Positions 32,557 to 42,044 of a stretch of 64,000 bases of DNA are shown one piece after another. Below the pieces are notes generated by a model. It was not told the origin of the DNA. It searched no databases and worked only from the letters and a program-made list of their open reading frames with translations. The translations under genes were made by a program, and so were the position numbers. The DNA is from Rouxiella badensis (GTDB lineage Bacteria; Pseudomonadota; Gammaproteobacteria; Enterobacterales; Enterobacteriaceae): contig NZ_MRWE01000023.1 of NCBI RefSeq assembly GCF_002093665.1, forward strand, positions 1 through 64,000. The letters are read 5' to 3'. How positions within the stretch are numbered: the first letter of the stretch is position 1; each line of letters starts with the position of its first letter.

Positions 32557-32590
32557 AAAAAAAGGCACAATCTAGATTGTGCCTTTTTTC
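32557..32590. terminator. Bidirectional terminator between rcsC and rcsB
   Basis: Perfect palindrome GGCACAATCTAGATTGTGCC at 32564-32583, with A-tract before and T-tract after on the plus strand. It serves the convergent genes rcsC and rcsB. Confidence 0.93.
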
Positions 32591-32614
32591 TTTTCTGGCC
32601 CACGGCGCTGAACG

Positions 32615-33265
32615 TTAGTCTTTATCAACCGGCGTAGAGCTGACTGAAGACAGATAGTTGAGCAGGGCGATGTCGTTCTCGACGCCCAGTTTCATCATCG
32701 CTGACTTCTTCTGGCTGCTGATGGTTTTGATGCTGCGGTTCAGCTTGCGGGCAATCTCGGTCACCAGGAAACCTTCGGCGAACAGGCGCAGAACTTCACT
32801 CTCTTTTGGAGAGAGGCGCTTGTCACCGTAACCGTTGGCGCTTATCTTCTCCAGCAGTTTGGAAACGCTGTCCGGCGTGAACTTCTTGCCTTTTTGCAGC
32901 GCGGCCAGTGCCTTAGGCAGGTCGGTAGGTGCACCCTGTTTCAACACAATCCCTTCGATATCCAGGTCGAGCTCGGAGCTCAGGATAGCCGGGTTGTTGT
33001 TCATGGTCAGCACGATAATAGACAGCTGTGGGTAGTGGCGCTTGATGTATTTGATTAGCGTAATGCCGTCACCGTATTTGTCACCTGGCATAGACAGGTC
33101 GGTTATCAGCACGTGTGCATCAAGTTTGCTCAGGCTATTGATAAGCGTGGTAGAGTCCTCGAACTCGCCTACTACGTTTACCCACTCAATTTGTTCAAGG
33201 GACTTACGGATCCCAAATAAGACGATAGGATGGTCGTCGGCAATAATTACGTTCATATTGTTCAT
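32615..33265 (-). CDS. rcsB: Response regulator RcsB
   Basis: DNA-binding response regulator of the Rcs phosphorelay, controlling capsule, motility and stress genes alone or with RcsA, BglJ and other partners. The 216 residues contain a receiver domain with phospho-acceptor Asp56 (LITDLSMPGDKYGDG). A LuxR-type HTH spans about 148-205 (EVLRLFAEGFLVTEIARKLN, SIKTISSQKKSAMMKLG). The start at 33265 gives MNNMNVIIADDHPIVLFG, identical to E. coli; an in-frame extension of 15 codons upstream lies in the rcsD coding end and is rejected. Four bases separate it from the rcsD stop. Confidence 0.98.
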   Translation of the reverse strand: MNNMNVIIADDHPIVLFGIRKSLEQIEWVNVVGEFEDSTTLINSLSKLDAHVLITDLSMPGDKYGDGITLIKYIKRHYPQLSIIVLTMNNNPAILSSELDLDIEGIVLKQGAPTDLPKALAALQKGKKFTPDSVSKLLEKISANGYGDKRLSPKESEVLRLFAEGFLVTEIARKLNRSIKTISSQKKSAMMKLGVENDIALLNYLSSVSSTPVDKD

Positions 33266-33269
33266 GTGA

Positions 33270-36017
33270 TTAGCTACCTTGCTGCAGCAGTCTGGAGACA
33301 AAAGAATCAATCTGATTAATATTGTCTGAGATCATCAACACTTCGCCTTCGGCGAGATGCTGTTCTAATTTTTCACACAGTTGCTTCCCCGGTGTAAGGT
33401 TCAGCATGGCGAACACTCCCTTAAGCCGATGAGCTGTCTGGGAAAGCGATGTAAAATCACGACGTTGATTTTCATTATACAGTTTCTCTATATCTTCCGG
33501 TACTGTATCAACGAAAAGGCCGTAATAGTCGCTGGTATGCAGCTGTTTAACATAGGCTTCGATTTCGTCGTCGCCGGTACCGGAATCTGAATCACCGTTA
33601 GTTGAATCGGCACTGCTATTCTGCTGTGAAAGCGCGATTTCATTTTCCGCCTCTTCCAGCAGCTGCTGTTCAATTAACAGTAAGGTTGCGTCTATCAGCG
33701 CACTGCCGATGTTGAAGTTGACGCGTATATAGCGTTTTTCGAGAGCCTGGAAGCCAATCTCGTCACTGGTTAGCAACAGCGTATAGTGGTCACAGTGTTG
33801 GGCGTTATCGGTTAATAATACATCGTAATCCCGTGTTGGCTGGCGCTCGTCGGCGACGATACAAATCGCACCGTAGGCGCTCATGATGCGGGTAACGATG
33901 CCGCGAACCTCATCCGCCGTGATGTCGAGCAGCACAGTTACGTCGTCCAGCAGCCTTTCGTCCGCCGCCTCGACCTCAGTATCCACCGCTTCAAGCGTTT
34001 GTTTGATTCGCACCGTATAACGGGTGCCGATATCGATTTTGCTGCGTATCTCGAGCTGACCGCCGAGCTTCTTGCACAGCTGATTACACAGGTAAAAATT
34101 AAGCCCCGAACCGTGATTAAACCGGTCTACCAGCGTTTGGCTGAGGAACGGATAATTGAGGTTGCTCAACTCCTCTTTCGACAGGCCGCTGCCGGTGTCG
34201 GTAATGTGGAAAATCAGCTGGTCCGGCTGCTGCGGATCCCGTTCGCTGGTCAGCGTAATTTTGCCAAGCGAGGTAGCCACGATGGCATAATCGAGCAATA
34301 GCGCGAGGATCTTCTTCACCGCATTCGGATCGCCGACGTAGCTGTCGAGCGGATCCATCTCGAAATGGTTCAGCAGCATCAGGCCTTTCTGGTTAATTTT
34401 AGGCAGTGCGTCGAGCAGCAGCTCGTCCATCAGCGCGGCCAGCGAATAGCGTTGTTGAACCGGCTGCCAGTCCTGCGTTTCGAGACGGGTCAGCAGGGTA
34501 ATATTATCAACCAGCGTGAGGACGTCCTTGGACTCGCCGAGCAGCGTTTTCTCCAGCTTGCTGCGGTCTTCGACCGGTGGGTTGCTGTTCAACTGTTCAG
34601 CCAGCGCGTGCAGTTCGAGCAGCGGCTGATTGAGTTCGATGCCCAGGTTGTGCAGCATCAGCTTGCGTGCCTGCAGATTCTTTTCATGCTCGCGGCGCGC
34701 CTGTTGCAGCGTCTTGTTGACCATCGCCTCTTTGTCTTGGTCATGCATCATGAACAGGTAAGTGTCTGGCGCTATTTGGCTGCGCACCATGCGAATTTCA
34801 TACACTTCATTGTTGACCGTCGCCTGAATCACGCCGTGATGTTCTTCGGCCATATTGGCGATTTTGTCGAGGCTAAGATGCGGCAACAGCTGTTCAGCAA
34901 TCTTGTTGCTGACCACCACGCTGTGGCTGCTGAAATTATAGATAAGCAGACCGACGGAGAGGTTAGAGATTATCTCATGGTTCAGCGCCTGCTGGGTGTG
35001 CAACTGGTGGGCCATGTTCTCGCTCGGGCGGATATATTTATGGCGAATCAGATAGATACCGGCCATCGCCATGCCGAGCAGGATCAGGTTGATGAGGATC
35101 AGCCAGAAGTTGTTGCGGGTGAGATCAATCGCCAGTGAAAGCACCGGAATGCTGTAAGTCAGGTTCAGCGGCGAGTTGCTCAACGGCGTGCTGAGGTTAA
35201 TTGATCCGCCTTGCAGCGTAATCGTGCTGCCCGCGTTTGGATCCTGAGGTGCGTCGCCTTCGTTGACCGTGTCGTTGTTATTGGTCAGTTGAAAATTGTC
35301 TCGGGCCATGCTCTGCGGCACGAGATCGCTCATCGGCAGATCGAATGCAATCACCGTCGCAAGATTGCCGGGGTTGTTAAAGGTGGTGCGCAGCGAGAAG
35401 AAATAGTCGCTGGAGTTACGCGATTTGCGCAGGCTGGAATAGCTCTCGCGCTCGTCGAGCGTATTGGCCTGTTGCAGCATCTCTGCGCGGCGCGCCTGCA
35501 TCCCGGCGTAGAAATAGTTCTCTTTGAGACGCGAGTCCTGCTGTTGCAGCGGCTGCGTGGTAATGAACATCAGGCTGTTGTCCTGACCGTTCAGATAATA
35601 CATCGAGTAGGGCTGATTTTTCGCCCCCCACTGATCGTCAAGAAAGCCGGAGATTTTTAGCGTCAGGTCGAGCGTGGCGGCGTCATGAGTGCCGTAAATC
35701 AGCGCATCGGTTTTTTTGTGCGGCTTGTTAATGAAGAACATATCCTGACGCAGCTTCACTTCCTGCACGTTGGCCGGGATCTGCGCCAGTGGCTGACCGG
35801 TGTAGTTATCGTAAATGCGATAGGTCAGATAGCGATAGTGGTCGATACGCTTTTGCAGGCGATCGCCGGTGTATTGCAGCGTTCTCAGCTTATCGTTGAG
35901 ATACGCATTGGTGTAGTTATAGCCATAGAGGCCAAGCCCCATTGCCAGCAGCAGAATGAAGATCCAAAAAAATCGCGTAATATTGGTCGAAGTCAGCGAT
36001 AAATATTTACTTGGCAT
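33270..36017 (-). CDS. rcsD: Phosphotransfer intermediate RcsD
   Basis: Inner-membrane Hpt protein that relays phosphate between RcsC and RcsB. The 915 residues (E. coli 890) have a first transmembrane helix at about 15-34. A periplasmic domain follows, a second helix lies at about 305-325, then a kinase-like domain without phosphodonor His, the ABL domain, and the C-terminal Hpt domain with His863 (QTAHRLKGVFAMLNL). The cytoplasmic N-terminus MPSKYLSLTSTN is shorter than in E. coli. It is cotranscribed with rcsB and begins 21 bases after the stop of an MFS gene in the same direction. Confidence 0.97.
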   Translation of the reverse strand: MPSKYLSLTSTNITRFFWIFILLLAMGLGLYGYNYTNAYLNDKLRTLQYTGDRLQKRIDHYRYLTYRIYDNYTGQPLAQIPANVQEVKLRQDMFFINKPHKKTDALIYGTHDAATLDLTLKISGFLDDQWGAKNQPYSMYYLNGQDNSLMFITTQPLQQQDSRLKENYFYAGMQARRAEMLQQANTLDERESYSSLRKSRNSSDYFFSLRTTFNNPGNLATVIAFDLPMSDLVPQSMARDNFQLTNNNDTVNEGDAPQDPNAGSTITLQGGSINLSTPLSNSPLNLTYSIPVLSLAIDLTRNNFWLILINLILLGMAMAGIYLIRHKYIRPSENMAHQLHTQQALNHEIISNLSVGLLIYNFSSHSVVVSNKIAEQLLPHLSLDKIANMAEEHHGVIQATVNNEVYEIRMVRSQIAPDTYLFMMHDQDKEAMVNKTLQQARREHEKNLQARKLMLHNLGIELNQPLLELHALAEQLNSNPPVEDRSKLEKTLLGESKDVLTLVDNITLLTRLETQDWQPVQQRYSLAALMDELLLDALPKINQKGLMLLNHFEMDPLDSYVGDPNAVKKILALLLDYAIVATSLGKITLTSERDPQQPDQLIFHITDTGSGLSKEELSNLNYPFLSQTLVDRFNHGSGLNFYLCNQLCKKLGGQLEIRSKIDIGTRYTVRIKQTLEAVDTEVEAADERLLDDVTVLLDITADEVRGIVTRIMSAYGAICIVADERQPTRDYDVLLTDNAQHCDHYTLLLTSDEIGFQALEKRYIRVNFNIGSALIDATLLLIEQQLLEEAENEIALSQQNSSADSTNGDSDSGTGDDEIEAYVKQLHTSDYYGLFVDTVPEDIEKLYNENQRRDFTSLSQTAHRLKGVFAMLNLTPGKQLCEKLEQHLAEGEVLMISDNINQIDSFVSRLLQQGS

Positions 36018-36038
36018 GGTGGTGACGCTTTTCCTTGT

Positions 36039-37205
36039 TTAGCGAGTCACGGCGCGTGCGCTGGCGGAAACCAGCAGCATCAGGACCGCGACACAGCTCA
36101 ATGCAATCGACAGATTACTCAATTGTGCAATAAACCCGACCAGTGCCGGGCCGGCCAGTATCCCGGCGTATCCCAATGTCGTCACCGACGCAATGGCGAG
36201 GTTGGCAGGCATGCTGGTTTGATTACCGGCGGCACTAAACATAATCGGCACCAAATTCGAGGCACCCAGGCCGACCATGATAAAACCGGCTGCTACAGCA
36301 TACAGGCTATCTACGCCTACAGACAGAAGCAGTCCTGCGCAGGCTATCAGGCTGCCGAAAAGCAGGACTTTAAAACGACCAAAATAGTTGATGACCTTGT
36401 CACCGGTGAGACGCCCGAGGGTCATCGCGATGGCAAAGACGGTATATCCCAGACCGGCGTTGTGTGGATCCACGCTCCGCTCGGTGATGAGAAACAGTGC
36501 GCTCCAGTCGAGCATCGCGCCTTCGGTCAGGAACATCACGAAACACAGTAACCCGAGGAAGATCACCCAGCCTCGTGGCATCACTAGCATCGGATCGCCT
36601 TGCTTACTTTTGGTGTCGTGCCACAGGTGTTTGCTGATGCCAAGCAAAGACAGTAACACCACGGCAATGACCGCGATGCTGGCAAGAAACGGCGTCAGCG
36701 CCAGGGAGAGCAGGCCGCTGACCGCCAGCGCGCCGAGAATACACCCTATGCTGAAGAAGCCGTGAAAACCTGACATCATCGCGCGCCCGCTGGCTTTCTC
36801 GACCACCACTGCGTGAACGTTCATCGCTACGTCGACCATGCCAATCGACATGCCGAAGATGATCAGTACCAGCGCCATGCCGAGAGTCGTGTCCATCAAC
36901 GTCAGTAAAGGCAAGTCGAGGCACAGTACGATAGTGGCGAGCAAAATCACCGTCTTACAGCCCAGTTTTCCGGTCAGGAAGCCGGTTAGCGGCATGGAAA
37001 AGGTGGAACCGGCACCGATACACAGCAGCAGCAGGCCCAGCGTGCCGTCGCTGATGTCGAGGCGAATTTTTACGAAGGGGACCAGCGGCGCCCAGGCGGA
37101 CATCGCAAATCCTGAAAGCAGGAAGATAATTCGTGTCGCTATCTGCTGGGCTCTTCCAGGCTGAGCCTGAGCCCGTGAAAGGTCTATCATCGATTCTGCT
37201 GGCAT
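36039..37205 (-). CDS. MFS transporter, YbjJ-like
   Basis: Twelve-helix major-facilitator protein of 388 residues, in the same broad group as E. coli YbjJ; substrate unknown. Family-like features are SGFAMSAWAPLVPFVKIRLDISDGTLGLLLLCIGAGS at the start, GMVDVAMNVHAVVVEKASGRAMMSGFHGFFSIG in helices 4-5, and a C-terminal GLGASNLVPIMFSAAGNQ. The gene lies directly upstream of rcsD with only 21 bases between, so transcription may run through into rcsD-rcsB. A gene in this position is absent in E. coli. Confidence 0.8.
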   Translation of the reverse strand: MPAESMIDLSRAQAQPGRAQQIATRIIFLLSGFAMSAWAPLVPFVKIRLDISDGTLGLLLLCIGAGSTFSMPLTGFLTGKLGCKTVILLATIVLCLDLPLLTLMDTTLGMALVLIIFGMSIGMVDVAMNVHAVVVEKASGRAMMSGFHGFFSIGCILGALAVSGLLSLALTPFLASIAVIAVVLLSLLGISKHLWHDTKSKQGDPMLVMPRGWVIFLGLLCFVMFLTEGAMLDWSALFLITERSVDPHNAGLGYTVFAIAMTLGRLTGDKVINYFGRFKVLLFGSLIACAGLLLSVGVDSLYAVAAGFIMVGLGASNLVPIMFSAAGNQTSMPANLAIASVTTLGYAGILAGPALVGFIAQLSNLSIALSCVAVLMLLVSASARAVTR

Positions 37206-37290
37206 GTAGTCGTCAATCCTTTCTTATAATTCTGTGAAATCCGTTTACAGGATATAACGAATACTTATCGATAAACCGCTATCTTTCAAT

Positions 37291-37321
37291 AAAAAAAGCC
37301 AGTATGGGCTAAAACTGGCTG
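37291..37321 (-). terminator. Rho-independent terminator after the DUF4034 gene
   Basis: On the minus strand AGCCAGT / ACTGGCT form a seven-pair stem (10-base loop) followed by seven T residues. It lies 45 bases beyond the stop at 37366. Confidence 0.88.
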
Positions 37322-37365
37322 AGTATTGTAGCAGAAAGGCCGTGGGGCCGTTATTTCCTGTCGTC

Positions 37366-39393
37366 CTAATCTACATGCTGCGGCTCGTGTGAGGCGTCGG
37401 GCAGTTGAGGCGCGCTACTCTGGCGATAAGGTGCGGTGAAATCGACGCCTTCAACCTTACGTTTGTCCTGCCAGAGGCTCATGCGCGCGCGCAGCGACCC
37501 TTCGAGCTGGATAATGGCCTGACGCGCTACCTCGGATTCAGGATTCAACTCCAGTACGAAGTTCATCAACTGCCAGGCGATGTATTTGTTCTTTTTGGTG
37601 CCGACGCCCTGCATCCAGGCCATACCCAAGGTGTAGGCGGCTTCGAAACGTTCAGGGTGATTCTGCTGCGCGAGGATAGCTGGCAGTGAAACCTCAACCG
37701 CTTCACGCTTTTCAGCGTCAGAACCTAAATCGAGCGCACAGCTTGCGCGCCAGTAGTCGGCGGAAGGGTGGCCGGCTTCGCTGGCACGCTGATACCAATG
37801 CATCGCCTGCTGATAATCCACTTCGCCGCCGAGGCCTTCACGCAGGGCGTTGGCAGCGCTGAACATCGCCGGAACCAGGCCTGACCGCGCGGCGCTCAGC
37901 ACACAGTCCAGCGCATTGCTGTCGTTGTGCAGGGATTCCGGGACGTCCTGATGCCAGGCGTTGCGATAAAAGAAGAACAGTTCATAGGTATGAAGCGCGC
38001 TGCCGCGACGCGCCATTTCTGTCATCAGGAAATGGGTCGCGTCGATATCATCATTAATCGCCATGTCGTGTGCCAGCACCAGCAGGTCTTTGCCGACCGA
38101 CTCGGTGGTTTTTTGCTGCTGCATCAGTGACCAGGCGCAGTCCATTAGGCCGCTGCTTAATGACGTGTCGCACGGCAGGCCATAAAGACCGAACTGCACA
38201 GCGGCGGCGGCAAAGGCGGTCAATAGAGCATCATCGGCGCGGTTGATAGCGCGCACCAGCAGTGAAGTGAGTACTGGCATGCCGTCCTGTTCCTCGCTTG
38301 CCAGCACGGCGCGAGAAATAAAAAGTGCAGCGAATTTGCCGGGCATCGCCTGAGGTGAAACGGCGAACAGGTCTGCATACACCTGCAGTCCGGCACGATC
38401 GTCGTCCTGCCAGTAGGCGATGCAGGTACCGGCCAGATTGAGCAGCGCGATGCGGGTTGCAGGCTCTAGCGGCTGGTTGAGAAGCGCGGTCAGCCGCTGC
38501 TGGAGTTGTTCGGCGCGCGGCGAGTCGCGGTCGGCTATCTCGCCGCCGAGGGCATCCAGCAGCGCATTGGCGCGGAACTGGTTTCGCTCATCTTCGCTGA
38601 ACTCGGCACACAGCGGGCCATCGATGATTTCGTTTTGTTGTTCGTCACTGCCGCCCCAGAAGGTTGAGTGGAACAGCAGATACGACTCCATGCTGCCCAC
38701 GTCACTGTGACGCACTGACATGGCCATTCGCAGCCAGTAGTCTAACGCGTCTTCATCATTACGACGCGTCTGCTGCAATGCTGCGGGGAGCTGCTGCGGC
38801 CAATGGGTGGCCGGCGCAACGCCCATCGCATAAAGGTAGGCAGCGCCTTGCTCCCATACTGGGCTGTTTTGAATATTGAACTGTTCATGCAGGGGTTTTG
38901 GTTGTTGACCCGCAAACAGCGCGCGCAGCCAGTAAGGTTCACCAAATCCGCCGCTGAGGTTCATCATGTGACGAAATGCGTGCGTGGGGCGAGGGTGGCA
39001 GGCAATCGCTGAGAGGAATGACAGCACCGCATAGTCGCAGCACAGCTGCGCGCCGAGCCACTGCGCGTCTTCAACCTCGTGTTCCGGCCCATTTCCACGA
39101 CGGATAACCCACGCCTGCTCGTGCCAGAACATGCCCATCAAACAGTGAGCGTGATAGCTACCGGGACACTGTTGCGCCCAGTCACGCAAGATCTCGAGAC
39201 GCTGCGTCGCACTTTCATCCTTCGAAAACAGGGTATCGGGATGCATGACGAGACCATACGTGTTGTTGGCCTCGTTCTGATTTTGCCAACCGCGCATTTG
39301 TGACAACAGCCACTCGTCGAGTTTGAGGAAACGGCGGGTTGCCAGCAGCATCTGTGCCTTGGCGATGTTGTCGTGGTTGTCGGGTTGTTGCAT
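37366..39393 (-). CDS. DUF4034 / Sel1-repeat protein
   Basis: Cytoplasmic 675-residue protein without signal peptide or membrane helix. The N-terminal two thirds resembles DUF4034 proteins (FLKLDEWLLSQMRGWQ, PGSYHAHCLMGMFWHEQAW, YWLRALFAGQ). Near the C-terminus are Sel1-like helical repeats: VPAMFSAANALREGLGGEVDYQQAMHWYQRASEAGHPSADYW (about 515-556) and AAYTLGMAWMQGVGTKKNKYIAWQLMNFV (about 590-618). Sel1 repeats usually bind proteins; the function is unknown. It stands alone between micF and the MFS gene, with its own terminator. Confidence 0.7.
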   Translation of the reverse strand: MQQPDNHDNIAKAQMLLATRRFLKLDEWLLSQMRGWQNQNEANNTYGLVMHPDTLFSKDESATQRLEILRDWAQQCPGSYHAHCLMGMFWHEQAWVIRRGNGPEHEVEDAQWLGAQLCCDYAVLSFLSAIACHPRPTHAFRHMMNLSGGFGEPYWLRALFAGQQPKPLHEQFNIQNSPVWEQGAAYLYAMGVAPATHWPQQLPAALQQTRRNDEDALDYWLRMAMSVRHSDVGSMESYLLFHSTFWGGSDEQQNEIIDGPLCAEFSEDERNQFRANALLDALGGEIADRDSPRAEQLQQRLTALLNQPLEPATRIALLNLAGTCIAYWQDDDRAGLQVYADLFAVSPQAMPGKFAALFISRAVLASEEQDGMPVLTSLLVRAINRADDALLTAFAAAAVQFGLYGLPCDTSLSSGLMDCAWSLMQQQKTTESVGKDLLVLAHDMAINDDIDATHFLMTEMARRGSALHTYELFFFYRNAWHQDVPESLHNDSNALDCVLSAARSGLVPAMFSAANALREGLGGEVDYQQAMHWYQRASEAGHPSADYWRASCALDLGSDAEKREAVEVSLPAILAQQNHPERFEAAYTLGMAWMQGVGTKKNKYIAWQLMNFVLELNPESEVARQAIIQLEGSLRARMSLWQDKRKVEGVDFTAPYRQSSAPQLPDASHEPQHVD

Positions 39394-39711
39394 GCGATTC
39401 CTTTGTGAGCTGGTCGAAAGTCGAAATGTGCCAGTGTAACGACCCTTGAAGTTCGCTACAGCGGGATTGCTCTTATAGTAACGGAATATGCAACCGCCTT
39501 CTTGCTTAACTTCTACTCCGTGAGAGGAAAATGATTCATTCGGACTGGCTCAATACAGGGGGGTATACCCTGGCATAGCAAAAGAAATAATCTGCAAGAA
39601 AAGGATTTAATTTCCGCCATGAAATAAAAGGTTATTGAAGAAATTATGTGCGGGGACGCAAAGATGTGTAAATAGGGGGATAGTGACGGGTTTGAATTAC
39701 CGCACAAACGG

Positions 39712-39796
39712 CAAAAAAAAACCGGCCAAAAGGCCGGCTGTTGTTTCCAAATACAGGGGATAATGAAAGTAATAAATAACAAATAATGATGATAGC
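39712..39796 (-). ncRNA. micF: MicF small regulatory RNA
   Basis: Trans-acting Hfq-dependent sRNA that represses translation of ompF-type porin mRNA. The minus strand from 39796 begins GCTATCATCATTA, identical to the E. coli MicF 5' end that pairs with ompF. It continues with ATTTATTAC and CCCCTGTATTT segments resembling E. coli. It ends in a terminator of seven pairs (GCCGGCC TTTT GGCCGGT) and nine T residues. It is divergent from ompC and shares its regulatory region, the canonical arrangement. Length about 85 nt versus 93 in E. coli. Confidence 0.92.
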
Positions 39797-39894
39797 GAGA
39801 GACATTATATAGGATGGGTTTATTTTGGTTTATCACTTAGTGCGCTTTTTGTTTTGTGTATTTATTTGATTTTTAATGATTTTTTAATTAATTA

Positions 39895-39990
39895 ACACTA
39901 CGTGCTGTATTTTTTGCCTTTACATGATTGACAAAAGTTCCTGAAAATACATTTTATGTTACATTTATTTATTGTTATGAAACACTATCA
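39895..39990 (+). promoter_or_regulatory. Probable OmpR-binding region of ompC/micF
   Basis: Three imperfect T/A-rich elements, TTTACATG (about 39918), TGTTACATTTATTTATTG (about 39957) and GTTATGAAACA (about 39974), resemble the OmpR consensus (TTTACATTTTGAAACAT). They lie where OmpR boxes sit in E. coli, between micF and ompC. Exact box borders are a guess. Confidence 0.5.
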
Positions 39991-40133
39991 CTAATTCGGT
40001 ATCATTTTCTTTCTGGATTAATATATTCCTTATCATGAGAATAGGTCTGCCTATCGAGCCTAACAATTTTTAAACATACGTAAACCTAAGAAACAGTGGC
40101 GGCGGCTCGATACCCTTTAATGAGGATAGACAA

Positions 40134-41234
40134 ATGAAACTTCGCGTTCTTTCACTCCTGGTCCCAGCATTATTAATTGCAGGAACCGCGAGTGCGGCAG
40201 AAATCTACAATAAAGACGGAAATATTCTAGACCTGAACGGTAAAATCGATGCAGAACATTACTTCTCCAGTAATGATGGCGTTGATGGCGACCAGTCTTA
40301 TCTGCGTTTCGGCTTCGACGGCCAAACCAAGATTAGCGATCAGCTTACCGGTTACGGTCAGTGGGAGTACCAGGCAGCGCTAAACACGGCGGAAGAACAA
40401 GGTACTGCCAACAGCTACACCCGTGTAGGTTTCGCCGGTCTTAAATTCGGCAATTGGGGTTCACTGGATTACGGCCGTAACTACGGCGTAATGTATGACA
40501 TCGGTTCATGGACCGACGTACTGCCAGAGTTCGGTGGTGATACCTATACCGCTGACAACTTCATGGAGCAGCGCGCAAACGGTTTACTGACCTACCGTGA
40601 CAATGATTTCTTCGGTCTGATTAAAGGCCTGAACATCGCGTTGCAGTATCAGGGGAAAAATGACAACCCGGGCGGCGAGTCTTCCGGTCGTTCAGCGCAG
40701 GCTGCTAACGGCGACGGCTATGGCATTTCCGCGACTTACGATCTGGGCATGGGCATCAGTGCAGCAGCGGCGTACAGCAGTTCTGATCGCACCAGCGATC
40801 AGAACGAGCTGGCTTACGGTCGCGGCGACAAGGCAACGGCGGCGAGCGGCGGTCTGAAATATGACGCAAACAACGTCTACCTGGCGGCGATGTACACCCA
40901 CACTGAAAACCTGACTCGTATCGGTTCCGAAGATAACGACATCGACGGTTTCGCCAACAAGGCTGACAACTTCGAAGCCGTGGCCCAGTACCAGTTCGAC
41001 AGCGGTTTGCGTCCATCACTGGCATATCTGCAGTCACGCGGTAAAGACATGGGTAACTTCGGTACTCAAGACATCGAAAAATATATCGATATCGGTACTT
41101 ACTACTACTTCAACAAAAACATGTCTACCTTCGTGGATTATAAAGTTAACCTGCTGCACGATAACGACTTCACCGAAGCTGCCGGTATCAATACCGACAA
41201 CATCGTGGCTGTAGGCCTGGTTTACCAGTTCTAA
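40134..41234 (+). CDS. ompC: Outer-membrane porin OmpC
   Basis: General trimeric diffusion porin. The 366-residue precursor has a 21-residue signal peptide ending TASA and the mature start [24 protein letters not shown]. Loop 3 carries the constriction motif PEFGGD. The last residue is Phe (GLVYQF), the signal for outer-membrane assembly. Strand motifs such as [22 protein letters not shown] match enterobacterial OmpC. Assignment as OmpC rather than OmpF rests on the divergent micF. Confidence 0.93.
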   Translation: MKLRVLSLLVPALLIAGTASAAEIYNKDGNILDLNGKIDAEHYFSSNDGVDGDQSYLRFGFDGQTKISDQLTGYGQWEYQAALNTAEEQGTANSYTRVGFAGLKFGNWGSLDYGRNYGVMYDIGSWTDVLPEFGGDTYTADNFMEQRANGLLTYRDNDFFGLIKGLNIALQYQGKNDNPGGESSGRSAQAANGDGYGISATYDLGMGISAAAAYSSSDRTSDQNELAYGRGDKATAASGGLKYDANNVYLAAMYTHTENLTRIGSEDNDIDGFANKADNFEAVAQYQFDSGLRPSLAYLQSRGKDMGNFGTQDIEKYIDIGTYYYFNKNMSTFVDYKVNLLHDNDFTEAAGINTDNIVAVGLVYQF

Positions 41235-41260
41235 CCACTTCCTGATACAGACACAGATAA

Positions 41261-41290
41261 GAAAAAACGCGGCCTCGGCTGCGTTTTTTT
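41261..41290. terminator. Bidirectional terminator between ompC and the TetR gene
   Basis: AAAAAACGC GGCCTCGGCT GCGTTTTTTT forms a stem of about nine pairs with A- and T-tracts on both sides. It separates convergent ompC and the tetR-like gene. Confidence 0.88.
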
Positions 41291-41313
41291 GTGGGCGCAG
41301 GGTGAGTTAAGGG

Positions 41314-41907
41314 TCAGTCGTTTGTCATCCGCGCGCTGAGGAGCAGGGTCAACATTTTCTGCACAAGCTGCGTTGCCTGCGTTGCCTCATTTTCCATTTG
41401 CGCTTTTATGATTGCGCCATCAATCAAGAGTGCCACGCTCTCCGCTGTCTGATTTTTATCTGAGAACGCCTTAAAATAATCGGCAATCACCTCTGCCATC
41501 TCTTTCTTGTGCGCGACAGAAAGCTTGAGCACTTCCGGCAGCGCATCGCCATATTCCAGACTGCTGTTAATGAATGCACAACCGCGAAAATCCTCTCGCT
41601 CGAACCAGGCTTGCAGGGTAGCGGCCAATGCAGCAGGAAGGGGCATGCCTGTGTCTGAATGTTCGCGTAATGCCTGACTAAACCAGCTTATCCAGCGCTG
41701 GTGGCGGTACTGCAAAAACGCCAGTATCAGTGCATCCTTACTCGGATAATGACGGTAGAACGTCACTTTGGTGACTCCAGCTTCCCTGATGATTGAATCA
41801 ATGCCGGTTGCACGAATGCCGTCACGATAGAAAAGATCGTGGGCGGTGTGAAGAATGCGTTCGCGTGCGGCGGGCTGTGCAACGTTAGGCGAAGACCGGG
41901 TATTCAT
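41314..41907 (-). CDS. TetR-family transcriptional regulator
   Basis: A 197-residue repressor. The N-terminal HTH (about 15-60) contains ILHTAHDLFYRDGIRATGIDSIIREAGVTKVTFYRHYPSKDAL, the TetR signature. The C-terminal ligand domain (about 80-190) has a Cys-containing helix (FRGCAFINSSLEYGD) common in regulators of oxidoreductase or quinone-responsive genes. It is divergent from the DUF1348 gene, and two matching palindromes lie between them, so it probably represses both. The inducer is unknown. Confidence 0.85.
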   Translation of the reverse strand: MNTRSSPNVAQPAARERILHTAHDLFYRDGIRATGIDSIIREAGVTKVTFYRHYPSKDALILAFLQYRHQRWISWFSQALREHSDTGMPLPAALAATLQAWFEREDFRGCAFINSSLEYGDALPEVLKLSVAHKKEMAEVIADYFKAFSDKNQTAESVALLIDGAIIKAQMENEATQATQLVQKMLTLLLSARMTND

Positions 41908-41945
41908 GAAATATCCTGTGGTGAGCTGATGATGGATATTTTACA

Positions 41946-42006
41946 CATGTAGACAACTCTGTCTACATGCGCTAGTGTGATTGGTGTAGACAGACTTGTC
42001 TACATG
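41946..42006. promoter_or_regulatory. Twin TetR operators between divergent genes
   Basis: The first operator is a perfect palindrome at 41946-41969: half-sites CATGTAGACA and TGTCTACATG around ACTC. The second at 41985-42004 has half-sites TGTAGACA and TGTCTACA around GACT. Centre-to-centre distance is 37 bases. Identical half-sites, four-base spacers and location between a TetR gene and its divergent neighbour make these its likely binding sites. Confidence 0.85.
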
Positions 42007-42044
42007 CATCTCAATCTTTTACCTTGATTAACCGTGAGGCAATG

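Larger units (their letters stand above)
39394..40133. promoter_or_regulatory. Intergenic region with micF and the ompC promoter
   Basis: 740 bases without protein genes. The left 320 bases hold the promoter side of the DUF4034 gene and nothing else recognised. The minus strand of about 39712-39796 is micF. From 39797 to 40133 lies the AT-rich ompC/micF control region and the ompC leader, with a good ribosome site (TGAGGA) before the ATG. Confidence 0.75.

Noticed and set aside
33266..33310. 15-codon extension of rcsB
   Set aside because: It overlaps the end of rcsD; the E. coli-identical N-terminus MNNMNVIIADD starts at 33265.
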